Origin: Pararhizobium mangrovi
GTDB taxonomy: Bacteria > Pseudomonadota > Alphaproteobacteria > Rhizobiales > Rhizobiaceae
DNA length: 64,000 nt
Assembly: GCF_006516965.1 (NCBI RefSeq)
Contig: NZ_VHLH01000001.1
Coordinates: forward strand, 62,001 to 126,000
Reading direction: 5' to 3'
The translations under genes and the position numbers were made by a program. This document shows, piece after piece, positions 21,433-28,981 of the stretch (its first letter is position 1; each line of letters begins with the position of its first letter). The notes beneath the pieces were generated by a model. That model saw only the letters and a list, made by a program, of their open reading frames with translations. It searched no databases and was not told the origin of the DNA.

Positions 21433-22227
21433 ATGGCCGAGCGAGGACGTGATCTGCCGGCAATGCTTCGTTTCCTCGCACGCGGCCAAGCGCGATCGTC
21501 CGCGGATGCCGGTGGGGCGGAACTCATTATGGAGCGCGATGGCAGCCGGAAGAGCTTTGCCCGGGCGACGGTCCACGAAGCGCTCGGGCGTGGTCTCGTG
21601 ACGAGGCGCGGCACGACATTCGGTCTCGATCCGGCGGGGCGTGCGTTCCTCCGTCGTGCGCATGCGGCGGCCGGCGACGAAGCCTTTGCCGCACAGCATG
21701 GAGAACGCGTCAGCGAGACGCACACGATCGGAGCCGAAGAGCGGACCGTGCGCGTCAACGCCGAACAGTCGCCGCTTGCCGCCCTCGCACGCCTGAAGGG
21801 GCGTGAGAAGACGGCGTTCCTCGACGAACGGGCGGTCGCAGCCGGCGAGCGACTGCTGGCCGACTTCACGCGCGGACAGATGCAGCCGCGCGTTTCGGCG
21901 AACTGGGAGGCGAGCATCGCCTCGCGCGGTTCGCGTTCGGGCGGCGACGGGGCGGGCGAGCTGACGGAAGCAGCCCTTGCCGCGCGGCTGCGAATGGAGC
22001 GCGCGCTCGACGCCGTGGGTCCCGAACTTTCCGGGGTGCTCCTCGACGTATGCTGCTTCCAGAAAGGGCTTGCGATCGTCGAGCGTGAGAGGCGATGGCC
22101 TGCCCGCTCGGCGAAACTGATGCTGAAGACGGCGCTGGCCGCTCTGGCGCGGCACTATCAGCCACCGGCGACCGGGTCGCAGGCGCGCCGGGGACGTGAA
22201 TATCGCTGGCGTGCGCCGGGTTCCTAG
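21433..22227 (+). CDS. DUF6456 protein, GafZ-like anti-terminator candidate
   Basis: A 264-residue protein, cotranscribed with the DnaA-like gene. The N-terminal part is a winged-helix-like region (SFARATVHEALGRGLVTRRGTTFGLDPAGRAFLRRA); the C-terminal DUF6456 domain has LARLKGREKTAFLDERAVAAGERLLADF and VLLDVCCFQKGLAIVERERRWPARSAKLMLKTALAALARHY, a helical sigma-like arrangement. In Caulobacter the partner GafZ is reported to act as a transcription anti-terminator on the GTA cluster. The intrinsic terminators inside the cluster in this window fit that role. Confidence 0.7.
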   Translation: MAERGRDLPAMLRFLARGQARSSADAGGAELIMERDGSRKSFARATVHEALGRGLVTRRGTTFGLDPAGRAFLRRAHAAAGDEAFAAQHGERVSETHTIGAEERTVRVNAEQSPLAALARLKGREKTAFLDERAVAAGERLLADFTRGQMQPRVSANWEASIASRGSRSGGDGAGELTEAALAARLRMERALDAVGPELSGVLLDVCCFQKGLAIVERERRWPARSAKLMLKTALAALARHYQPPATGSQARRGREYRWRAPGS

Positions 22228-22261
22228 CGGGACGACGACAGCGGGGGACGGGCGGACGTCT

Positions 22262-22684
22262 CTACGCTGCGCTCGCTACCGCCGCTTCGGCCTTGATGCG
22301 GCCGATCATGGCGCGCAGGCCGTTCGCTCGCTGCGGGGTCAGGTGCTCGATCAGGCCGATGCGGGAGAACAGGTCGACGGCATCGAACGCCTCGATCTCG
22401 GAGGCGCGCTTTCCATCGACGGCCGAAAGCGTGATGGCGACGAGGCCGCGCACGATATGCGCGTCCGAATCGCCGCGGAAGACCATGACGGGATCGGTGC
22501 CGGCGCCGGTCTCTTCGTGGACGAGCCAGACCTGGCTGACGCAGCCCTGCACCTTGTTCGCTTCGGTCCTGTCGCCCTCGGGCATGTCGGGAAGCGCCTT
22601 GCCGAGCTCGATGACGTAACGGTAGCGGTCTTCCCAGTCGTCGAGGAATTCGAAGTCTTCGATGATGGTGTCGATATCGGCCAT
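22262..22684 (-). CDS. sufE: SufE-family Fe-S cluster sulfur acceptor
   Basis: A 140-residue protein that takes sulfur from the cysteine desulfurase SufS. It has the DDWEDRYRYVIELGKALP start, the active-site segment NKVQGCVSQVWLV with the acceptor Cys, and GLVAITLSAVDGK. ATG 22684 follows AAGGGGAG. The suf operon itself is not in the window. Confidence 0.92.
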   Translation of the reverse strand: MADIDTIIEDFEFLDDWEDRYRYVIELGKALPDMPEGDRTEANKVQGCVSQVWLVHEETGAGTDPVMVFRGDSDAHIVRGLVAITLSAVDGKRASEIEAFDAVDLFSRIGLIEHLTPQRANGLRAMIGRIKAEAAVASAA

Positions 22685-22808
22685 GGGCTCCCCTTCGGCT
22701 CCGGGTGCTATATAGGCCATCCGCGCTTCCGATGCACCGGGCGAAAAGCCCGTGAAGGCAAGGACGTTTCGCTCTTCCGCCGAGGCGGTTTGCGCCGGAA
22801 AGGCGATG

Positions 22809-23318
22809 TCAGGGATTCGGCGGCTGATAGGGGCGGGGCAGCGTGGCGCGCGCGGAATGAGTCTGGACCGCCGGGGCGACCCCCGGTCCGCGATCTGCTG
22901 CACGGGTGCGTGTAGGCGCGGGTGTCGGGACCGGAACGTCCATCGAGGCGTAGCGAGTGGACGCTTCGGCGAGGTGGGGGCGGTCTGCGGCGACCGCGGC
23001 CGGCTCGCGGGTTTCGGCCGACCGACCGCTTTCGGGTTCGCGATCGCCGAACTGGCGATCGAGGAAGCGGTAGGCGACGAATGCCCCTTCACGGGCGCGC
23101 TCGCCGAGAGCGCCGAGCGCTTCGCCGCCGGTTTGGCAGACCTCGGGACGGCGCGAGCAGATGCCGCTGACATCCTGAACGGCGGAGGTGGCGGCGATCA
23201 GCGTTTCGCCGAGCGGCGGTGCGGATGCCTCGTCCGTGTCGGTCCCGCCGGGTTGCGTCAGCGGCAGGAGAACCAGGACCAACGTGAACCAGAATGCCAT
23301 CTTGATCAGGAATCGCAT
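22809..23318 (-). CDS. DUF5330 exported/membrane protein
   Basis: A 169-residue protein with an N-terminal hydrophobic segment (MRFLIKMAFWFTLVLVLLPL), then ETLIAATSAVQDVSGICSRRPEVCQTGGEALGALGERAREGAFVAYRFLDRQFG, the conserved DUF5330 core with two cysteines, and a proline/alanine-rich tail. Common in Hyphomicrobiales; function unknown. It lies 125 bp beyond sufE on the same strand. Confidence 0.75.
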   Translation of the reverse strand: MRFLIKMAFWFTLVLVLLPLTQPGGTDTDEASAPPLGETLIAATSAVQDVSGICSRRPEVCQTGGEALGALGERAREGAFVAYRFLDRQFGDREPESGRSAETREPAAVAADRPHLAEASTRYASMDVPVPTPAPTRTRAADRGPGVAPAVQTHSARATLPRPYQPPNP

Positions 23319-23752
23319 GGTACCCGCCTCGTTACGCAGAACATCGCCCGCTTCCGCTTCATCCGAATGCATGCGGTGCGAGGGGCACCATAGCGCGAAC
23401 AAGCGAACGTCCGTTTGAAGGTTGCAACGACAATTGAATCGAATTTGTTTCAAATTGGAAAGGTGGTGTAGTTCCCGGAGCGTGCGCTTCCGTGCGGCCG
23501 GATCGTGGCCGGGGAACGACCGGTCTGCCTATGCTGTACCGGTTTGGGCACATTCCCCGAGAGGGAAAACCGGGCGTTAACCATGATGACGGTTTCAGGG
23601 GCGAAGCGGGCCGCAGGAGGGTGAAAAGGCGGGTCTGGAACGAAGTCGGGCGATCCCGCTTATTCATTCCTTAAATCGGCGAGTGCGATTTTCGCACCAC
23701 CGAAATCGAGCATGATGAAACGGGTCCGGCGTTGCGTGTACCGAGTTTTTCC
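23319..23752. other. 434-bp divergent intergenic region
   Basis: Separates the DUF5330 gene from the sensor kinase. It is less GC-rich than its surroundings around 23430-23470 and has the palindrome AATTTG-TTT-CAAATT, a possible operator. No gene is supported. Confidence 0.4.
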
Positions 23753-25438
23753 ATGATGGGAATAGTAGCGCGTATCGATCGCTTCGTGGCGGGCTGGGTC
23801 CGTCAGGATGTCCTCGGCGAACGGGAGCGGCGCCTTCAGATCGCTTGCTTCCGCATGCTTGCGCTCGCCGCACTCGCGCTGATGACGGTGCTGCCGATCG
23901 CGCTCGCGACGGTGCTGCCCGTCGGCACGGTGCTCGCCGCGAGCATCGGCGGATCGGCGATGCCGCTGCTCATGGCGGCGATCCTGTCCACCGCGGGTTC
24001 GCGGGCGATTACCGGGCTCTCGAGCATGGTTCTCGTCGCGATCGCGGTCCTGATCGTTCAGCGCGTCATCGTTCTGCCTTCCGTCGTCCTGCCGATGAGC
24101 ATCGCGGCGCCGCTGGCGGCGTGCCTCGTCTATCTCGGTGCACGGCTCATCGTGAACCCGAAGGGCACCGTGCCGGAGCACGACGAACGGCCCGACGCGG
24201 CGCCCGACCATGGTGCGATCTACGATCGGTTCGCCGGCCTCGTGCTCGTTCACGACCGGGCGGGCGACGTGACGGGCGTGCACGGCGCGGATGCGGGTGC
24301 CTTCGCGACGTGGCTGACGAAGCCGCAGGGGCATGGCTTCTATCGGGCGATCCACGTCGCGGATCGGCTGGCTTTCATGCAGGCGGTCGAGGCGGTTCGA
24401 AACGGCGGTACGCGGCAAAGCGTGGCGATCCGCATGCAGCGCGACATGGCGCTTTCGCACGAGGGGCAGTTCGTGCACCTGGCGCTGGACATGACGCCGC
24501 TCGGAGAACCGGGCGCGGTGACCGGCATTCTTACGCAGGCTCGCGACGTCAGCGCGGAAAAGGACGAACGCGCGGCTCTTTGCACGCGCGTCGAGCAGGC
24601 GGAAAGAGCCGACGCCGCGAAGACACGTTTCCTCACGGCGGTGAGCCACGAGATGCGCACGCCGCTGAACGCGATCCGCGGCTTTTCCGACGTGCTGGCC
24701 GGCGATCACGTCGGGCCCTACCTCGAAGGCAAGCAACGCGAATATGCCGGCTGCATCCGTCAGTCGGGCGATCATCTTCTGTCGCTCGTCAACGGGCTTC
24801 TGGACATGAGCCGCGTGGAGTGCGGGCGCTACGAGTTGACGCCGGCAACCGTCGATCTCGCGGCGACGATCGGCCGGTGCGAAGCGATGCTTCACCTGCA
24901 GGCACGCGAGCGTGGCGTGCACCTGACGAGCCGCATCGCGCGACACTGCGCGCCGCTTGTCGCCGATAGCGGCGCGATCGACCAGATTCTCATCAACCTG
25001 GTTGCCAACGCGATCAAGTTCACGGAAAAGGGCGGGGTCGTGACGATCGAAGCGGCGCAGATCGGCGATCGCATCCGGCTGAGCGTCAGCGATACGGGGG
25101 TCGGCATACCCGCCGAAAGCCTGGCCGTTCTCGGCGAGCCCTTCGTGCGCGGCAAGTCCGGCCCGACGATCGAGAGCGAAGGGTGCGGGCTCGGCATCTG
25201 CCTGACCAAGGGGCTCGTGGCGCTGCACGGCGGCACCTTCGCGATCGCCAGCGAGCCGGGACGTGGCACGGTGGTGACGATCGAGATGGCGCGCGACGGC
25301 AGCGGCATGGAGGAAGCGCGCGCGCCGAGCGAAACCGGCGGAACGGTGGCGATCGCCTTTCCGCCGTATCTGGCACGCCGCGAAGGCAACGAAACGGAGA
25401 CGGACGCACACGATGACGCGCAAGCGCGGACAGCCTGA
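23753..25438 (+). CDS. Membrane sensor histidine kinase with PAS-like domain
   Basis: A 561-residue kinase. Residues about 35-140 hold several transmembrane helices (MLALAALALMTVLPIALATVL and following); a PAS-like region follows (about 165-275), then HisKA with the phospho-acceptor His299 in AVSHEMRTPLNAIRGFSDVL, and HATPase_c with NLVANAIKF, DTGVGIP and GCGLGICLTKGL. The start is uncertain: ATG 23753 or 23756, with no clear ribosome site. No response regulator is adjacent. The architecture resembles the PleC/DivJ/PdhS-type kinases of alphaproteobacteria; partner unknown. Its 3' end overlaps the next gene by 26 bp. Confidence 0.82.
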   Translation: MMGIVARIDRFVAGWVRQDVLGERERRLQIACFRMLALAALALMTVLPIALATVLPVGTVLAASIGGSAMPLLMAAILSTAGSRAITGLSSMVLVAIAVLIVQRVIVLPSVVLPMSIAAPLAACLVYLGARLIVNPKGTVPEHDERPDAAPDHGAIYDRFAGLVLVHDRAGDVTGVHGADAGAFATWLTKPQGHGFYRAIHVADRLAFMQAVEAVRNGGTRQSVAIRMQRDMALSHEGQFVHLALDMTPLGEPGAVTGILTQARDVSAEKDERAALCTRVEQAERADAAKTRFLTAVSHEMRTPLNAIRGFSDVLAGDHVGPYLEGKQREYAGCIRQSGDHLLSLVNGLLDMSRVECGRYELTPATVDLAATIGRCEAMLHLQARERGVHLTSRIARHCAPLVADSGAIDQILINLVANAIKFTEKGGVVTIEAAQIGDRIRLSVSDTGVGIPAESLAVLGEPFVRGKSGPTIESEGCGLGICLTKGLVALHGGTFAIASEPGRGTVVTIEMARDGSGMEEARAPSETGGTVAIAFPPYLARREGNETETDAHDDAQARTA

Positions 25439-26105
25439 AAGCCGACGCAGGACGAAGAGGCGCCGGCGCGGACCGTTGGCATGGCTTTCGCGCAGGGCCG
25501 TGCGGCTCGTCGCACGCTATCCGGCGGCGACGGCGGGGACCGCGGCGTTCCTCGCGATCTTCGCGCTCGTTGCGGTGAATGCCGTGTGGTACCAGCCGGG
25601 CGCCCATCCGGCGCCGATCCTGGCGATGCGCGATCGTGCCGATGAGATGCCGAAGGTTGCGCGCAAGGGCGAGGCGGGCCTGACGGTCGATACGCTTCTG
25701 GCCGGCATCAAGGGCGACGATGCTTCGACGCCGTCTGCCGATGGCGATCGCACCGGGAGCATTCGTGCTGCCGGCGGTTCGAACGACGACGGCCAACACG
25801 ATCTCGTGCGCGAGATCCAGCAGGCGCTGGCGGCGCGTCGGTTCTATTTCTCCGCGATCGACGGGCGTGCCAGCCAGAAGACGCGGGCGGCGATCGAAGC
25901 CTTTCAGGCGGCGACCGCACGACCGCTGACGGGCGAACCGAGCCAGGACCTGCTCGAGCAGATCCGTGCAACGCACCGAAACGGCAGTGCGGTACCGATG
26001 GAACGACCGAACGACGTCGCGCTCGCAGGTCGGAAGATGCCCGGAAAACCGCGGTCCGCTATCGCCTCCGTGCCGAAGCCACGGGCCGAGCCCTCGGAAG
26101 ACTAG
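25413..26105 (+). CDS. Membrane-anchored peptidoglycan-binding-domain protein
   Basis: A 230-residue protein: very basic N-terminus (RKRGQPESRRRTKRRRRG), one transmembrane helix near residues 43-60, then a PG_binding_1 domain (about 130-190, VREIQQALAARRFYFSAIDGRASQKTRAAIEAFQAATA). It overlaps the kinase gene, suggesting coupled expression and perhaps a cell-envelope input for the kinase (inference). Confidence 0.8.
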   Translation: MTRKRGQPESRRRTKRRRRGPLAWLSRRAVRLVARYPAATAGTAAFLAIFALVAVNAVWYQPGAHPAPILAMRDRADEMPKVARKGEAGLTVDTLLAGIKGDDASTPSADGDRTGSIRAAGGSNDDGQHDLVREIQQALAARRFYFSAIDGRASQKTRAAIEAFQAATARPLTGEPSQDLLEQIRATHRNGSAVPMERPNDVALAGRKMPGKPRSAIASVPKPRAEPSED

Positions 26106-26165
26106 GGTCTTTTAGGTTCATACGAAAACGCTCTCGACGATCGTTCGGAACGAAGGCGGGCCTCG

Positions 26166-26507
26166 ATGCGGCTGAAGACCGGGATATGGGTACGTGGGCT
26201 CGTGCGACGGGTCTTTTCTGCCGGCGGGTTCGCGGCGATCGAACGGCATGGGGCGGAGGAAGGCGGTGCCGTGCTCGTTCGCACGCGCGACCGCGGTGGC
26301 CTCGAATCGGTGTTCACCCCGGCACCACAGAGTTTCTTCGAAACCGAACAGCCTGAAGAGCGCCGCTTCGAGCAACGCCTCGCCGAGGCCGGACGCGAAG
26401 AGTGCGATCGCCTGATCGCGCGCGAGACGAATTTCGATCCCGATGCGTGGGTGATCGAACTCGAGGTCGACGATCCGGCGTCCTACCTCGTGATCACGCC
26501 TGCTTGA
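26166..26507 (+). CDS. DUF1491 protein
   Basis: A 113-residue cytoplasmic protein matching DUF1491: WVRGLVRRVFSAGGFAAIERHGAEEGGAVLVRTR near the start and FDPDAWVIELEVDD at the end. Conserved in alphaproteobacteria, function unknown. Its 3' end overlaps the convergent DUF2336 gene by 14 bp. Confidence 0.85.
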   Translation: MRLKTGIWVRGLVRRVFSAGGFAAIERHGAEEGGAVLVRTRDRGGLESVFTPAPQSFFETEQPEERRFEQRLAEAGREECDRLIARETNFDPDAWVIELEVDDPASYLVITPA

Positions 26508-27504
26508 TTCGAGAGACGTCGTTTGCCGGGAACGGGCGGCTGTCGTCCGGGGACGGCTGGCGATCGTCTTCCGCGGGAGTGTGATCGGCATCGAGCCGGG
26601 CGGCGAGGTGCGCGCCGGCGCTTTCCCGCTCGCAGGCATTCGCGATGGCGAAGGCACGAGGAACGCCGTTGTCGGAGCGGCGCAGGTTCGGGAAGAAGAC
26701 CGTCAGCACATGTGCGATATCGTCCGCCGCGAAGCCGAGCGCGGTCAGCGTTTCGGCGAGCTCGCGACCGGAGATGTCGAGCATCGTGCGTTCGGCGAGG
26801 CGAAAGCTGCTGCCGAGGACGTCCGCCAATGCCGTCGCGAAGAAGAGGGGCTCGTCGCTTTCCACGAAATGACGCAGGCGCGAGATTTCGCCGGGTTTGA
26901 GCTTGGGAAGAGACGGATGCTTCCGCTCATGTGACGAGACCATCTCGCGAAGGCGCGTGCGTACGTTCTCCGCATGCTCGGCGTCTTGTGACGGTGCGGA
27001 CTCTGGCTGAGCCGTGGTGCTCGCGGTCGTATCGGGCGCTGCCGGATCGATCAGGCCGCGTACGGAGAGAGAGCGGGAGACGACGGGGTCCGAGAGCGCG
27101 CTCAGGCCTTCGACGGTCGCGGCGGAAAGGTTCGGGCGGCGCGCGATCGCGCGGGCGCATGCCGGATCACCCGTGGCGACGATTCGCAGCAGTTCCGCTT
27201 CGTCGAGAGCGACGGAATTGGCGAGGAACGGGGCCGAAACGTCGATCGGTTGTTCGAGGATGAGCCGTTTCGTGGCCGCCGGCAGCGTGACGCATCGCGA
27301 GAGGGCGGCAACCGCCGTACGCCGCGTTTCGGGCCTCGCTTCGGCGAAGAGGCCGGCGAAGAGCTCGGCGAACTGTTTCGTTTCGTTACGCCCGGGACGA
27401 GCGAGGTTCTCGAAGCCGCTGACGGTCGCCATCAGAATGAGGTCGATCCGCCTCGAATTGCTCGTCTTTTCGAGATCCCGAAACTTATCGTACACGAAAC
27501 TCAC
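26494..27504 (-). CDS. DUF2336 protein
   Basis: About 336 residues of helical DUF2336 repeats (FAELFAGLFAEARPETRRTAVAALSRC; LLRIVATGDPACARAIARRPNLSAATVEGLSALSDPVVSRSL), then a low-complexity acidic spacer and a second helical domain. The start is uncertain: GTG 27504, 27516 or 27495 keep the family-typical FRDLEKTSNSRRIDLILMATVSGFENLA segment, whereas ATG 27432 would lose it. Function unknown. Confidence 0.7.
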   Translation of the reverse strand: MSFVYDKFRDLEKTSNSRRIDLILMATVSGFENLARPGRNETKQFAELFAGLFAEARPETRRTAVAALSRCVTLPAATKRLILEQPIDVSAPFLANSVALDEAELLRIVATGDPACARAIARRPNLSAATVEGLSALSDPVVSRSLSVRGLIDPAAPDTTASTTAQPESAPSQDAEHAENVRTRLREMVSSHERKHPSLPKLKPGEISRLRHFVESDEPLFFATALADVLGSSFRLAERTMLDISGRELAETLTALGFAADDIAHVLTVFFPNLRRSDNGVPRAFAIANACERESAGAHLAARLDADHTPAEDDRQPSPDDSRPFPANDVSRIKQA

Positions 27505-27667
27505 CCGACCAGACACGCCGACATGGCGACCATGGGAGGCATGGTCGCGCAAAACCGTTAGCAGGCCATTAACTATGGGTGCGTCTAATGGTGTTCGCCC
27601 GTGGGGGCCGGATGCTCAGGTGCTGCGTTCATCCGTTTTGCGACGATAAAGGCAACGGAAGGCAGCC

Positions 27668-27910
27668 ATGGCCGAGATCATCGAACTCGAGGCGCGGCGG
27701 CCGAACCGCCGGTATCAACCGGTGGAAAGCCGGCGGGAAGCGAGGCTTCTCTTCTTTACGGGCGTTCGCTACGAGCGCCTGCCGGACGCACCGACCCGCA
27801 CCCAAACGGAAGAGCGCGGCGCTAAGACGCGTCGACCGCCGCGCAGTGCGCCCCATCGAGAAAGCGTTTTGCCGTCTCGTCCCACGAAGGGTCGTCGACG
27901 CTCGTCCTGA
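27668..27910 (+). CDS. Small conserved protein, IIxLEAR...FFTGVRYER type
   Basis: An 80-residue basic protein. The N-terminal half (MAEIIELEAR and RREARLLFFTGVRYERLPD) matches a small family widespread in Hyphomicrobiales; the Arg-rich C-terminal half is unconserved and overlaps the convergent DUF1254 gene by 89 bp. A TTAG-N7-TTAAC half-match to a CtrA box lies about 100 bp upstream. Function unknown. Confidence 0.55.
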   Translation: MAEIIELEARRPNRRYQPVESRREARLLFFTGVRYERLPDAPTRTQTEERGAKTRRPPRSAPHRESVLPSRPTKGRRRSS

Positions 27911-28379
27911 GAGCGACGTATCCCTTCGGTCCCGGCAGCGCGACGAGGATGGATGTGGCAAGCGCCTCGGGCCGCGACCGGCGTAGGCGAAGCATCTGCG
28001 TCGGTGTTGCGAGAACGACGTCGACCCTGCGCTCGACGGCCGAGCGATCGTTCATGCTGTAGACCTCGCTGCCGTCGGTATCGAAGACGGCGAGCGACCA
28101 GAAGGACGGTGTCCCGGCGGCATCGCCGGCGGTGACGTGGATCGGCCCATGCGAAGCGTCGAAGACGCACACGGCCGAGCGCAGGAACGGATCGCGGTTG
28201 GGAAGACCGATGACCGCCGGTGCGGATTCCAGTCGATGGAACGCGCCGGTCTCGCCGAGCCGCTGCACCTTCGACCATACGTCGCGCGTGGCATAGGAGG
28301 GGGTGGCGAGCACGACGACGATGTGCACGAGAGCCGCTCCGAAGAGGCCGGCAAGGACGGCGGCCACGAAGCTACGCAT
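27822..28379 (-). CDS. DUF1254 membrane-anchored protein
   Basis: A 185-residue protein with an N-terminal membrane helix (VAAVLAGLFGAALVHIVVVLATP) and the DUF1254 pattern NRDPFLRSAVCVFDASHGPIHVTAGDAAGTPSFWSLAVFDTDGSEVYSMNDRSA. DUF1254 and DUF1214 proteins often occur together; here the DUF1214 gene is immediately upstream, overlapping by 8 bp. Function unknown. Confidence 0.8.
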   Translation of the reverse strand: MRSFVAAVLAGLFGAALVHIVVVLATPSYATRDVWSKVQRLGETGAFHRLESAPAVIGLPNRDPFLRSAVCVFDASHGPIHVTAGDAAGTPSFWSLAVFDTDGSEVYSMNDRSAVERRVDVVLATPTQMLRLRRSRPEALATSILVALPGPKGYVALRTSVDDPSWDETAKRFLDGAHCAAVDAS

Positions 28380-28968
28380 CGCCGCAACCCGTGCGTTCGA
28401 TCGATGGCATCTTGAGATCGATGATGCCGGCGTTGCCGGCCGCCGGCGTGTCGTAGAGCGTCAGGACGAAGTGGATCCTGCCTGCGTGACGGATGGCGAG
28501 CCAGTTGCCGGGCCGTGCCGTGGGTGCGGCCGCGATGCGCATGCCGCCATGCCCGTCGCCGAGCACGTCTTGCGACTGGAAGGCGTGGGGCAGGGCCGGA
28601 TTTCCGCCGATGGGTGCGCCGTCGGCACTCGTCGCACGCAGCGTCCAGAAGCGCGCGCGCGGCGTCGTGCCGGAGATGACGTAGCTGCAGGTTCCGGAAA
28701 GCGCTCGTCCCTGATCGTCCGTTTTGGCGGTAAAGACCACGCCTTCGGCTTCTCCGAGAAGTAGATCGGCCTTCCGGGCGCGATAGGCGCGCGCATAGGG
28801 GTCGACACGACCCGTCTGCAGATCGGGCCAGGCCGACCAGGGACCGACCGTCACGCTTTCGAACTGGCGAACGTGGTCGAACGCGTAGAGGCTGGACGCG
28901 ATGCCGCCGTAAAAGGCGATCGCGAGCGCGAGCACGACGAGCAGGGGCAGGCGAAGGGTACGCAGCAC
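28372..28968 (-). CDS. DUF1214 membrane-anchored protein
   Basis: A 198-residue protein with a membrane helix (LPLLVVLALAIAFYGGIASSLYA) and the DUF1214 core DPYARAYRARKADLLLGEAEGVVFTAKTDDQGRALSGTCSYVISG. GTG 28968 was chosen as the first start after the PBP stop. Forms an operon with the penicillin-binding protein upstream and the DUF1254 gene downstream. Confidence 0.8.
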   Translation of the reverse strand: MLRTLRLPLLVVLALAIAFYGGIASSLYAFDHVRQFESVTVGPWSAWPDLQTGRVDPYARAYRARKADLLLGEAEGVVFTAKTDDQGRALSGTCSYVISGTTPRARFWTLRATSADGAPIGGNPALPHAFQSQDVLGDGHGGMRIAAAPTARPGNWLAIRHAGRIHFVLTLYDTPAAGNAGIIDLKMPSIERTGCGDA

Positions 28969-28981
28969 GGCGATCGTGCCG

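Noticed and set aside
27558-27572. TTAG-N7-TTAAC as a CtrA box
   Set aside because: One base off consensus in the first half and no supporting second site.
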